A stretch of DNA of 64,000 nt, from NCBI GenBank assembly GCA_009103225.1, contig RHPI01000560.1:806460-870459 (forward strand), written 5' to 3'. Below are positions 35,599 to 50,093 of this stretch, in pieces. Both the position numbers and the translations under genes were made by a program. The notes under the pieces are model-generated. The model was not told where the DNA came from and searched no databases. It saw nothing but the letters and a program-made list of their open reading frames with translations. This DNA is from Chlorokybus atmophyticus (lineage: Eukaryota; Streptophyta; Chlorokybophyceae; Chlorokybales; Chlorokybaceae). Position 1 is the first letter of the stretch. Every line of letters starts with the position of its first letter.

Positions 35599-36407
35599 GT
35601 GACCAAGCGAGTTGGTGTTTGGTTTGTTCCTTGTCACAGTGGTCATTGCGTAATGACACTTGTACGTTGGTACACATGTTGGTAGTGTTAAACTATTGCG
35701 CAGGGTTACAAGCCAGTATGTAATGTAACTTGAACCGCAACGTAACGGCATGCAAACTGTGCTGAGTGAATCTGCTGCCTATTGAGATGGTCAACATATG
35801 TACCCAATGCGTGAAGCTGCTCCTGGGAAAGGGAGCCGCGCGAATAGTTTGCAGTCACGCATGTCGCAATTTGCAGCTCGTAAGCTGCTTGTGCATGGCA
35901 GAAGCCCACGTAATGAAGCCTTCAGGCGGTATCGGAGCCTCCTGAACATGGCTTTCTTCGCAAAGCGTAATGACCAAGATGTGCTCGTCTGCTCGCTTGT
36001 TTCCAGCTGCGCGCGCCTTTGTTGGACGGAATAGTTCTTCACCAGACTGTATGAGAGGACGCACACTGCACACTGGCATGGCACCTCACCAACCGCGCAG
36101 CAACAACAAACAAGCTGTGTCACGAATGAGCCTCATAAGGAACGCACAACATGGTATAAACTGAACAATGTCAAACACACAAACTACATGTATGGGCGCA
36201 AGCTGAGACAAATGCAGGCCTCAATGAAACCCAGCAAGAAAGCCTTGAAGCTACACTGCTGTGCTGAGGCAGCGCTCCCCGTTCACCTGAGTATGCTCAT
36301 GAACAGGAAAGTGAAGCACCTGGAAGTTGTTTTCAAGTCAATGCACCTAACCCCAAACAACAGAAAATCTCCCCACAACTCATTAACATGTACAAAACTG
36401 CGTGCCC
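35599..36407. other. Intergenic, no gene recognised
   Basis: Convergent 3' ends of the acidic coiled-coil gene and cpSRP43. TGTAA words at 35719-35726 may be a poly(A) signal for the former. Confidence 0.4.
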
Positions 36408-37896
36408 TTATGACTGCGCGTTAGCACTATTCTCGTACTCGGCAATGGCCTCGGGAGCGATGTTGGCGGCATCTTCCCAGCTGTCTTCTGCGTCATCGGT
36501 CCATTGCACGAGGTACTCCACCGTGTCTCCGTCAATGCGCTTGTTCAGGACCTTGGCGACCTCCCCATACTCCAACCCGTCCTCAAAATCCCTAATGATA
36601 GCCTCATCGATGCTGGATGCGGGCTCCCAGCTGTCTTCAGATCCATCGCTCCATCGCACGAGATACTCCACTTCAGTCTTGCTGTTGTCCCCCTCCTTTT
36701 TTTCCCCCTCCTCCTCTCCCACCCTCTTGTCCAGTATGGCGGTGACCTCCACCTCCTCGAACACGGCCTCATCAAGCAGCCTGACCACCTCTGCTAGCGC
36801 CATTCGCTTGGCAAACTGCAGCGGGTTGTCTTTGGGCAATCTATCCAACAAACCCTGCGCAAGATCAAGCGCTGATCTTCCCGCCACATCCGCGAGCTCG
36901 GGGTCGGCACCAGCAGCTAAAAGCTCTGTCACTGCGCCCGTGTGGACGTAGCCGGCGGCGATGTGGAGAGGGGTGTAGCCGTCCTTGTCTTGCACAGAGA
37001 CGTCCGCGCCGGCATCGAGCAAAGCGCGAACGCAGTCCTTGGAGCCAATGCCGGAAGCGTAGTGCAAGGCGGTGCGGCCGTTGGCGTCGCGCTTGTCAAC
37101 GAGACGACCCTCGGAAAGACGCTCTTGCAATGCAGAGAAATCACCTTGCTTGGAAACCTGTAGATTGGAAAACACATGCGTAAACATGGCGCATAAGCCT
37201 GACGGGGAACGACGATGATGGCATGCATGCGTGCGTGCATGCAGATTGTTAAACAGAGGTTAACTACTACTACTACTACTACTACTCACCGGCCACCATG
37301 CTTCTTCAAATGCGTCGATGACGTTGGGTGCGATGTTTTCTGCTGGTTCCCAGCTGTCTGGATGGTCGTCCTCCCACTTGATCAGGTACTCCACCCGGCC
37401 CTCATCCTCCGTGATGCGCGTCGCAACGATCTTGTCCACCTTGCCAACCTCCTCAACCTCCGACTGCAGCACGCACAAAGAGTGCCGTACAAACTGTGAA
37501 ACCATGCTTCAAACACAGCGAGGGAGGACTGCGACACTACACACAAACACACCTTACTTGCATGGAGGAGGGAGATTCCTGCTGCTCCTGCTGCTGCTCC
37601 TCTGCCTCGGCGGTGGTGGGAGCGGCGGTGGCAAGAGGAGGAGGTAGCAGGGGTCGTCGTCGTGATGACGTTTGCAGCGAACGGCGCAAAGAGGCGGGGG
37701 CAGAGGGGGAGGACGAGAGCGATAGGGAGGGTGTGCGGCGTGCACCTTGCAGGCCAGCCGCTTGCCGGAAGGCATGCTGTGACCTGCCAGCAGCAGAATG
37801 CCTGTTGCCGCCAGCAGCGCGGGCCGCTGATATCCGCGGCTGTGCAGTGAAGGTGGCTTGCATGGCAGGGGAGGCCATCGCGTTTGCCATCCTCAT
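36408..37896 (-). CDS. cpSRP43: Chloroplast signal recognition particle 43 kDa subunit, cpSRP43 (420 aa)
   Basis: Exons (minus) 37896-37558, 37463-37290 and 37157-36408, all GT-AG, phase 0, TAA stop. Exon 1 (113 codons) is Ala/Ser/Arg/Gln-rich, a chloroplast transit peptide. Exon 2 encodes chromodomain 1 (VEYLIKWEDDHPDSWEP). Exon 3 encodes ankyrin repeats from about residue 195 (DANGRTALHYASG, DKDGYTPLHIAAGYV, DVAGRSALDLA, then NPLQFAKRMAL). Chromodomain 2 (VEYLVRWSDGSEDSWEP) and chromodomain 3 (VEYLVQWTDDAEDSWED) follow. This CD1-Ank-CD2-CD3 order is unique to cpSRP43. In the stroma it chaperones light-harvesting chlorophyll proteins and joins cpSRP54 (via CD2) and the Alb3 insertase. Its presence points to a green-lineage plastid. 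The alternative ATG at 37878 would shorten the transit peptide slightly. Confidence 0.95.
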
Positions 37897-38509
37897 GCAA
37901 GCAGGCAGGCAAGCTGGCAGCACCGTCCTCGCCCACCCCGCCAACAACACCGCCGCCGCCGCCGCCGGTTCCGCCCCAATGCAGATGACGGCACAAATGC
38001 ACTTTAATCCGCAGCCAATCAGAGCACACCATCACCAGCCTCGATATCCGTCGACTGGTGTAACACCAGTAACTTCGCCGATTTCCGTATCTGTTCTGAA
38101 GCGCGGCAAAAACAAAGAAACAAACAAACGTCTATGCCGCGGAGGAGGAGGGTAAGAGATGAGGGGGAGAGACCCGGGGGAGAAGGAGTGTGCTCCCCAA
38201 TGTACGAGAGAGCGGGCACAGGGTGGGCGCTATGCACAAGTGGACACGTCACGCACCAGGAGGCTGGTCTTTGGGTGAGAGTGAGATAAAGCCCAACGAC
38301 AATTTTAAACAGCTTGTTGTAGAGAAGCTCGCGCTTATTGATCTCACATTGGGCATGCGTGAAGCAAGCGTGTTGTGGTACAACGTGCCATGCATTACCG
38401 TGACCACCGTTACATGTTGTTGTAGTTATGAGTGTATTACCTGTGTGCATGGGTCATCCAACCATAATCTTCAGCCGACGTTTGAGAGATCGTTGCTTGC
38501 ACGGCACAA
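37897..38509. other. Intergenic upstream of cpSRP43
   Basis: GC-rich promoter-like sequence with a GCC run to about 37970, then no recognised gene. Confidence 0.4.
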
Positions 38510-39002
38510 CTATCGTCACACAAGCACACACCAATGGATGCACGCTAGCAACCCCTGCTAACCACCACCAAGCTTGCACACCAGAAACTAAGGAGCTAAA
38601 GGTTGTATTGCACATTGTAGAATGTCGCTTTTATATCTACCAGTCTGCACATACTACTGTCTAGACGATTCCCGTGCTACACAAAACTAGATGCTAAGAT
38701 GTTATTGCATAACCTTGTAGTATACTTTTAGATCCTTTCTTATGCACCAAAGATCTCCTGATTAGGTGCTCATATGGTCAAGTTATACTACTTGGCGCCA
38801 GGCCCTTCCAGAAATCTGGTCGAGCCCTTCTTGACTGGCCCTCCGTTTTCTGGCACCTTCCGACTGGTCTTGGGGCCCCGGTCGATATCCGCGGCAGCCT
38901 CATAACATCGCGGATGTCTGCCACAAGTCATGAATACGTGGTGCTCGAAAAATGGGCCAAAAAAGGTCTTATCATCATAAAACTTGGCCTCAACTGTTCC
39001 AA
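38510..39002 (-). repeat. Truncated Ty3 LTR, same family as 1719-2396
   Basis: It aligns with the LTR from the 'cgtcacacaagc' word to the terminal 'aactgttcca'. About 150-190 bp of one end are missing at 38510. The last bases are mutated (TTCCA for TTACA). It has the same orientation as the element at 1719-5202. Confidence 0.85.
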
Positions 39003-39506
39003 TGTCCCACAACCATGGTATGACATTCCTCCCAACTCATTACCCATGGGTCGTCGCCATGACTTGCCCAAGTCACCTCTCGAGCTCGCCGCGACCTGCC
39101 CGCGGCAGCTGACCCTCGTGCCTGTCCCCAAGAAACCGGACCCTCGTCACTGCGCGCCGACTGCCGACGCGCATCAAATCGCGACCGCTCGACGGTCGTA
39201 GGTTCACGAGTCACCAACACTTCAATGGGTGCGACGCCGCGCAGTCGCTAATTTGCCAACTTTTGCCTTGGATCGAATTTCACGGCAACTAGTAGTTCTA
39301 TCCCCCATGAGATTCGAACCTGTGCCGCTCATCTCCGTTACCACTGTAACATTGGCGCCTTAACTACTAGGCTATGGCAGCAAGAGTCACTGCCATAAGA
39401 GGAGCCATATGCCAGCTCGTGGAGGGTAGGTAGACGGGAACACCTACATCTCATTGCCTCATTGAGAATAAGATGCAAGTGAGTGAGCATCTATTGCTCA
39501 ATTACA
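39003..39506 (-). mobile_element. TRIM-like element of a second subfamily, truncated
   Basis: A single LTR-like end lies at 39345-39506 (TGTAACATTGG...CAATTACA). On the minus strand it is followed by GTGGTAACGGAGAT (primer-binding-like) and GGTTCGAATCTC (B-box-like, minus strand of about 39310-39321). The LTR contains the stem-loop TGGCAGTGACTCTTGCTGCCA and TAGCCTAGTAGTTAAGGCG, which resembles a tRNA D-arm. The interior 39003-39300 matches the tandem array at 59857-60467. The second LTR is missing, cut off at the Ty3 LTR end (39002). Confidence 0.6.
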
Positions 39507-39926
39507 ACTTGAACTGCTCGAGACGCAACAAACAGCTGCGGTAAATGTTTTTATGCATGCGCAGCAGATAAGACTCCAGCGTTAGCAATTGATGCATGCT
39601 AAAATCCAGCCACTGCCGGGCTGAGCTTACTGCTGTGGGTTCCTTTCTTTTTAACAACCATGCGACGGTCATATGACACGAAACCGCAAGAGTGCGTCTC
39701 AGACACTTACTAAATAGCCCACACCCTCGTCTCATGCGTCTTCATACCCCGCGAGAAAAGCAAGCGGTGTTTGAGAAAAACACAACATTCAGTCATGAAT
39801 CTCAAAGTGACACCATCGCATTACAAACACGTTTGGCTGAGCTAAATCATATCTACTTGTTCACACTTTTGCTGTTCATGGGGCTGTTCGAAACAGTCCC
39901 ACGAGCACAAAACTAAGATATAAGGC
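39507..39926. other. Short spacer between mobile-element fragments
   Basis: No recognised coding or repeat family. Confidence 0.35.
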
Positions 39927-40873
39927 ATGGTCAAATAGAGGCAGCAAGCTTGTTTATAAAGCATGTCTTTCGTTCCCACAGACTACCACGAAGCATTGTG
40001 AGCGATCGTGATCCCTGCTTTACAAGAAAGTTTTGGGAGGCGCTGCACAGTGCACTAGGTACTACCTTACAGTTTAGAACGGCTTTCCACCCACACATTG
40101 ATGGCCAAACATAGCGAGCCAACCGTATAATTGAAGATATGTTGCGCTGCTACGTGAATGCACGCGAAGACAATTGGGTGGAGTTGCTGAAAGTGGCGGA
40201 GTTTGTGCCATCAACAACCACACCAATGCAAGCACGGGTGTCACCCCCTTTCTCATCAACTACGGCCAACACCCGCTTACACCGCTGACGACGTGAACAT
40301 CGCGACGAAGTGACATTGATATGGAAGCAGTAAGCGATTTTGCAACGTGTGCGGACATCAACAAGGCAGAGAGGCGCTATTGGTGGCACAAAATAGGCAG
40401 AAACGGTACGCAGATGCGCATCGCCGATATGTCACATTTCGAGAAGACGACATGGTATTGCTTTCTGCTGATCCTGGCTGGAATTTGCAAGTTGAGTGAG
40501 CGCTGGCTTGGGCCATTTTTAGTGGTTTCGGACGTGGCGTACAAGTTGCAACTGCCCGACTCTATGCACATCCACCCTGTCTTTCACATATCCCTGTTGA
40601 AATCATATCGAGGAGAGCCACCATCGCGTCCACCGCTTGATTTGGCTACGGAAGGTCATATGAAATACGAAGTGAAGGACAGATTGGGTGAAAAGATGGT
40701 GCGCAACGTGCGCAAATATCTGATGAAGTGAAAAGGCTACCTAATGCATGAAGCCACTTGAGAACCGGAGGAGCATTTGGCAAATGCACAACATATCCTG
40801 CAACAGTATTTGCAACGACGACCAAAGAAACTTCGAGAGCATTGAAGACAAAGCTCACTTAGGGGGGTAGGAG
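39927..40873 (+). pseudogene. Ty3/gypsy integrase C-terminal part with chromodomain, 5'-truncated
   Basis: Reading plus: LFIKHVFRSHRLPRSIVSDRD, then FWEALHSALGTTLQFRTAFH, and GQT followed by TAG and RANRIIEDML (integrase core with D and E regions). Next are NYGQHPLTPL, an Arg-rich stretch, [27 protein letters not shown] and the chromodomain VRKYLMK-stop-KGY...EAT-stop-EPEEHL. Both chromodomain stops are TGA where Trp is expected. Frameshifts occur in the 40250-40500 part. A polypurine tract (40861-40873) and the 3' LTR follow. Everything upstream of the integrase core is missing. Confidence 0.88.
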
Positions 40874-41540
40874 TGTAACAGTCGAGGCCAAGTTTCATGA
40901 TTTTAAGACCTTTTTCGGCCCAGTCTTCGAGCACCACGTTTCATGACTTGTGGCAGACATCGGCGAGTTATGAGGCTGCCGCGGATATCGATCGGGGCCA
41001 CAGGACCAGTTCGGAAGGTGCCAGAAAACGGAGGGCCAGTCGAGAAGGGCTCGACCAGATTTTCGGAAGAGCCTGGCGCCAAGTAGTATAACTTGACCAT
41101 ATGAGCACCTAATCAGGAGATCTTTGGTGCATAAGAAAGGATCTAAAAGTATACTACAAGGTTATGCAATAACATCTTAGCATCTAGTTTTGTGTAGCAC
41201 GGAAATCGTCTAAACAGTAGTATGTGCCTGGTAGGTATAAAAGCGACATTTTACAATGTGCAATACAACCTTTAGCTCCCTAGTTTCTGGTGTGCAAGCT
41301 TGGTGGTGGTTAGCAGGGGTTGCTAGCGTGTGTCCACTGGTGTGTGCTTGCTTGTATGAGGATCCAAGGCGCTACACAAGTCGGTGTGTAGCTTCGAGCG
41401 CGTGCGCGTGCGTATGCGAGTGGCGGGGCGCGCATGTGTGCTTGGCAGAGGGGGCAAGGTTCCGGTGTGACTACTGTGCCTTAGTGAGAGGGTTGTTGAT
41501 TGGACCAACTCACAGGTAACAAGGCACGAGCATTGTCACA
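40874..41540 (+). repeat. 3' LTR of the truncated Ty3 element (667 bp)
   Basis: It starts TGTAACAGTCGAGGCC right after the purine tract and ends CATTGTCACA. Same family as 1719-2396 but opposite orientation. Its right flank is GCAGC (41541-41545). Confidence 0.9.
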
Positions 41541-42096
41541 GCAGCAATGCACAATGCGTGGGCAAGTTGTTTAACAATATGCAAGATTGCAACATCGTTC
41601 ACTGTATTCTTATGTATGGTTGTGCAACGAGGGGTGCTTAGGACTCTTCTCAGAGACAAGTACTATTGGGGTACGTCATGTATATCCACGTGGTGGCTGA
41701 TGCTAGCGTTGTTATTAGTATATGCACAAAAAATGCACGCATGTGCATACGCCCGCGCGTTGACAACCAAGGTGTGCATGTACCACATGTTGCGAAGTGT
41801 TTCCATGCATGGCATATTTGGCTTAGACTCTACCTGCTTCACCTACTACTAGTAGGTGAAGCAACGTTGAGTGATAGTATCACTCAGCGTTGGCTACACA
41901 ACTGTACATTCCTGATGTGAAGTGACCCTTTTTGCACTGTTCAGCATCTATTCTCTAACTACGCATGCCACCTGCCTACAGATAGTACTCTGGTTTCATT
42001 CAAGCTACTGCGCATGGCAGGCCTTTAACAAAGTAACGATAGTCAGCAACCTAATTTAACAACCGCAAAATCACACCCAATGCAGGAACCACTTAC
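41541..42096. other. Flank between LTR and secreted-protein gene
   Basis: Any further 3' exons of the minus-strand secreted gene should lie here, but none could be placed. A palindromic pair 'ttcacctactactagtaggtgaa' lies at about 41838-41860. Confidence 0.35.
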
Positions 42097-42355
42097 TGGT
42101 TGTCAGCGAGAAGAACACGGGTGCGTAGTGTTTGAGCCTGCGGTCATACTCAATGTACAAGATGAGCTACTTGCCAACGTCGTTAAACAGGAGGCTGTTG
42201 CGGAGGGGGTTGAACATAAACACTTTGGGACCGGCACTGCCCCGAACACAAAATAGTGCATAAGGGCTTTGTTGGTTTAATGACATAACAATACCCACAC
42301 ACGAGGCACGGAGGGAGCCCAACTGGACATGCCAGCGAGAGCGAGAGCGCGAGAG

Positions 42356-42431
<76 letters not shown>

Positions 42432-44866
42432 NTTGACGAGTCTGGCGATGTTGAACTTTTTGCACTGTCCCGGCGCGAACCACTCCTCCATTGGGGCAGA
42501 CTGGTCCAACTTGCACTCGGTCAGCTGTCAACTTGCCATGCCTTATCGTCATCATATACCGGAGTCGAGCATGAATACAACAGTACGCCCGTCGTCGTCG
42601 CGTACGGGTGGTGGATTACACGCACTGCAAAGAGGACGTTTGAGTGAGCGATGCGATTAACATTGTTGAACTGAACGAGTTAACAGGCCAGCTTGTATTT
42701 GGTTGTGAGGCATATGCGTAACTGAGCAACTCATGAGTCAGCGTGTGACTCGCATACGTGTGCATGATACCTAACGCTGCAGCTCTATGCAACAATGTAG
42801 ACATAAGCGTTGTAGCTTATGAATGTAAACTCTGTGAATGATAGTACTGCTTGCGTGCGCGTGCAACTCACTCAAGCTTCGGAATTTGTTGAGGGCGGGC
42901 CTTAGTGCCGCAAGGAAGGGTGCAGGTGTGCGTGTGCAGGTGAAGTCCTCCCCTCCGCAGGTGATGATGTACGCCGCTCTGCGCGGCTTGTTGACCGCGA
43001 TGCAGTCGTCCACCACCCACACGACGCTGTCCCCATACACCGCCGGGCGCTCGTGCGCTATCGCTGCGGCGCTGTTCGTCGCAGACCTCCAACTTGTTGT
43101 CCACGTGCCTGCACAGAGTGTGTGTTAGCGTGGGTGTGCAAGTGCGAGTGCACGTGCATGTTTGTGCGGGTGCACGAGAGTGAGCGTGCACACAGGAGAC
43201 TGGTCTTAAGCGTCCACATGCAGTGATGTGACACCAGATCACACGCATGGGTGTGCGCAGGCACGCACGGACACGCGCAGGCAGGTGCGTACTAGCGGGT
43301 TGTTGTTGCTGTTGTGCAGTTGGTGGTAGCTGGATTGCTTGCGGGGCGCACGCACGGCCTTGCATGGCTGCTGCTGCAGCGTGGAAAAGTCGGCGTCGCA
43401 GCGGAAGGGACTTGCGTTGTGCGCAGCCGTTGACAATCACGTACTCCTAGCCGGTGCCATAGACGTAGTCGGCGGTCGGGGTAGAAGCCAGCGGCGACCT
43501 GACAAAGAAGGAGGACTTCCCGCCCTGGAGTGTGGGCACGCAGTCTGCTTCCAGCTCGCCGGTGTCGGCGGACAGCGTGCACGCGAACTCGCCGTACCCG
43601 TACGGATCCTTCTCCCCTTTTTTAGTGCAGTCCGCGACCAGGTACAGCCGCCCCTATGCCAGAGATGTCGTGCCGTTCATTTTCAGGGAGGTCACGATGC
43701 CAGGGTCTGCGCAACGCACGCACGCACGCACGCACGCAGCATCGGGGGAGTCAAGGCAAACACACGCACAGCTAGACTTGGAAGAATGTGAGTCATAAAG
43801 ACTCACTTCTGGATTCTAGGGCCTCGGCGATGTTGGCTGGCGATGGGACGCTCTTGCAGTTGCTGACATCGGTGATGGGGCAGCGCATGAGTTGTAAGTA
43901 TGTGCATGGCGGGTAGTCGCACGCGTCATCTTCCAAGTCCAAATCGACAGTGAGGAACACGTAATCCCCGAGCGCCTGAAAGCCGAAGCCGTTGGTGATC
44001 AGGTGTCCATCGATGTGGGCGAGACCATGGTTGACGCAGTTGCTGCCATCAGCATCGCACTACAGAATCCCAAACGTGTTGCCGATAATGTCACCGATCT
44101 TGGAGAACTCTTTGCCGTTGGCTGTGAAGACGGGAGCTGAGCAGGTGGGACAGCAGTGTGGGTGTGGGTGTGCGCGCACTTGTGCGCATGCGTGCATACA
44201 TGCTTATGTGTGTGAGAGAGACAGAGAAAGACAGTACTTATGGGGTCGTTGAATGAGATGAAGTCCTGTGCGAAAAGGCGGTTTTTTACTACGGTTGGGG
44301 GATTGCTGGCACTGTTGCAACCTGTGGCGAATTACAGTGTCAGTGTTGATCTATCGAAGGCCTACACAGTGTGGCGACCATAATCTGTCAACCATGCGGG
44401 TTTCAAACACAACAACAACAACAACAACAACAACGGAATTCACCTTGCATAAGCACGCTGACACTGTGTTGGAAACATGTGTGCACATGACAGCCACACA
44501 ACCCCAGCAGCGCAGTTGGCAGTTGCAGAGCGGCTGTGTGCCACTCTGCTTCAGTGAATGTGCCTGGCGCATTTGGTGTTGCAGGCAACACCGCGGCACG
44601 TATGCACGCACGCAGACACATGTACAGACAAAACCACAGCCACACTGCATCCTTGCACTCACAGAGAGCTACATACGCTTATGCTGCCCCGTCCTCTCTT
44701 AATAGCCCCNNNAATGTGTCATGTCATTTCTCTCTGTACACTGTGCCTCACCGAACAAGCTGATGTCCAAGGGTGCGTCGGGGTCCCTGGCACCCGCATC
44801 TGCCGGACTCAGCCACAGCGGCAACGACAACGCCAGCAACTACAGAAACATACAACACCGCCCCAT
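42097..44866 (-). pseudogene. Secreted Cys-rich protein gene with five in-frame TAG codons
   Basis: Exons on the minus strand: 44866-44752, 44321-44238, 44136-43807, 43706-43416, 43108-42872, 42624-42560, 42524-42433 and 42236-42097. Splice phases agree at every junction. No frameshift, TGA or TAA interrupts about 450 codons. In-frame TAGs lie at 44840-44842, 44060-44062, 43654-43656, 43447-43449 and 42167-42169, each where Gln would read naturally (e.g. GIL-x-CDADG, SLA-x-GRLYLVADC, GK-x-LILYIEY). The N-terminus is a signal peptide (LALSLPLWLSPADAGA) and the body is rich in Cys pairs. One donor is GC (43415). The 42433 donor is lost in an N next to (CT)n. A gap (NNN) lies at 44710-44712, in the first intron. 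The family was not recognised. The 3' end is not found. It is either a young pseudogene or a gene with recoded TAG. Confidence 0.7.
42357..42432 (+). repeat. (GA)n microsatellite
   Basis: About 75 bp of GA repeats ending in an N at 42432. On the sense strand of the minus-strand gene it is (CT)n directly after an exon. Confidence 0.9.
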
Positions 44867-45009
44867 ACTTGCTAGTGGACACCCCCAACCCCAACAACAC
44901 CAGCCACAACCACACGAACGACAGCAGCGGCGGAATGTTGCAACCCGAGTGAGACGAAGACACACGTTCTACCTCCTCCCAATTCCACCATAGACATGCT
45001 TCAAAAAAT

Positions 45010-45515
45010 GAGCCGCTGGATAAGCCAATGGGATTGAACATATGGGAAGACAAGCAGATAACTCAGTTTTTGCAAACAGGCATATATGCGGACGGAATCC
45101 GCTATAGAGATAACGATCGCATCAAGCACAACTCGCAAGTATGTGTAGTCAGAAGGGGCCTTATGAGTAAAAGCCATTGCGATGGAGCCTCTATAAGTTT
45201 AAGCACCAGTCAAACGAGCGGCCATGATCTCGACTTTGCATAAGGAGCTGGGACATTTAGGGGTGAAATGCACACTCAGCTTGGTACAAGGCACTTATTG
45301 GTGGAGAGGCATGACCGCACAGTGCAGGAGGTAGTGGCCAACTTCACCACCTGTGATTGCATTAAAGTCAACTTTACAATACGCAGCATGGAGCTGCACC
45401 CCAATGCCCACTTAAGGACTGTTCTCTTAGTGGAGAAACTCCTTATTCTGATTGTAGTTGAGCACTTATTCAGATGGATCGAGCTGACCACGTATGATGT
45501 GTCATGAGTGGCAAT
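45010..45515 (+). pseudogene. Retroelement integrase zinc-binding fragment
   Basis: The part around 45220-45330 reads STLHKELGHLGVKCTLSL and GTYWWRGM, the HHCC zinc finger and YWWxGM block of LTR-retrotransposon integrases. It then shifts frame to VQEVVANFTTCDCIKVNF (the CxxC pair). Upstream, INIWED-like and DNDRIKH words fit the RNase H/integrase linker. A TAG and a frameshift break it. Both ends are truncated. Confidence 0.7.
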
Positions 45516-46259
45516 GTTAGCCTTATATAAACCGCATGCCATTACGGTATAAATAGCACTGTGATATGAAGTTCATGCTAAACATGACATATTATATCAT
45601 ATACAATATATATTAAATACTTTATGGTATGCATTAAATGTAATTGATATTTTTTTTATCGTATTTGCCCGGTCAGTGNNNNNNNNNNNNNNNNNNNCCG
45701 TCTTTAACACTAAAGATCTCCCCTGTTGCAATTTTATCACTAAGTTGCATTATAAGTGAGTTCATGCTTTTCAAAAAGAAGAGTGGGTGGCTTTGCAAAA
45801 CAGCAATGGGGCTTCAATCGGGTAAATAGAATACACCGTGATGTGCTTATGCACACATGCTTTATGATGTTGACAGTATTAATTGTAAAAAGGCAACTTG
45901 AAGGCCTGGTTGAGCTCGAGATTCATTAATACTACAACATATAAAATACAACTGTTGCAATTGATTCTGCATTTAAGCTGGTAGAATAGCCTATGCTTGT
46001 AAGGGAAAGAAGCGATGGAAGCTCTGCTTGCATGGCGCGTGTATGTATATGCTACTTGATTAATACCGCTTACTTAGCAGAGTTCTTAAACGTTTTCATT
46101 AAACATTATTCATGCATTTCATCATTCCAATCTGCATTATGCTAATGGATACACCTATGTGCATCACAATATTACACGTATCGCGGCTGGTGTATGCAGT
46201 GCTTGACCAATCACACCTGCCAACATGAATACTGTTACTGAACACACTTTGCCGTATAG
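45516..46259. other. AT-rich intergenic with assembly gap
   Basis: No gene recognised. A run of N occupies 45679-45697. The sequence around it is the most AT-rich in the window. Confidence 0.5.
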
Positions 46260-46952
46260 ACTACAGGGGCATGTATAAAGTGCGAATTCTTCTTAGCGCC
46301 ACGCTTGCGACTAAGTAGGTTGTCACGCACGTCATGCGTTACGTTATTTAAGCATCATGAAAGAATTCAGCGCACGCGCCGCCTGCTTCTGTTCCGTGCT
46401 GCTTTATCGGCAGGAGCTGCTGCACAGTGGTGCTATGATTGTAACCTACACGGTATAGGCTATACCATTGGCGTGCTGTTGTTAATGATGCGGACCATTT
46501 GTATAAGTCAGTAGCACCACTTGTGGCAGTGCATGCTTATCACGCTGGTGGGAGAAAGCGTCTTCAAACCCAACAACCATCAGCATAGCAGGCTCATGAA
46601 ATAGAATGTGAGTATCGGCCTATAGTATAACGGTACTGGCAGTCCGACATGCATGCGTGACAAGACATACCGGTTCTGCATGTCACTTTCTTTCTAACAA
46701 AGCAATCGCTTGTCAAGAGATAGAAAGATTAAGATTCAAGCAAGGATCCGCCCACTTCAGCCTTAGTCGCTTCTGCAGCGGCAGGCCATCACCATCGCCG
46801 TTACGTGCATGCATCTTTCTGTGCGCGTGCACTGGCGAGTGTGTGTGTGTGCGCTCTCTTGACTAGACGCCGTAGCATGTAAGTTCAAGCTTAAGCTTTC
46901 TTCACTGCAAGCGTCAGGGTTTGCTGTTTGATTTCTGAGCAGTGCCGGAGTG

Positions 46953-50093
<3,141 letters not shown>

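Noticed and set aside
37382-38155. Two frames of about 217-219 residues on opposite strands upstream of cpSRP43
   Set aside because: They overlap the transit-peptide exon in other frames and only reflect GC-rich composition.
39300-39400. A tRNA gene on the minus strand
   Set aside because: A-box and B-box words are present, but no acceptor-stem pairing or plausible anticodon arm was found, and the segment spans an LTR end and PBS-like site.
42097-44866. Genome-wide reassignment of TAG to glutamine
   Set aside because: Well-supported genes here contain no internal TAG across more than 2,500 codons, and several appear to end in TAG, so a local cause is preferred.
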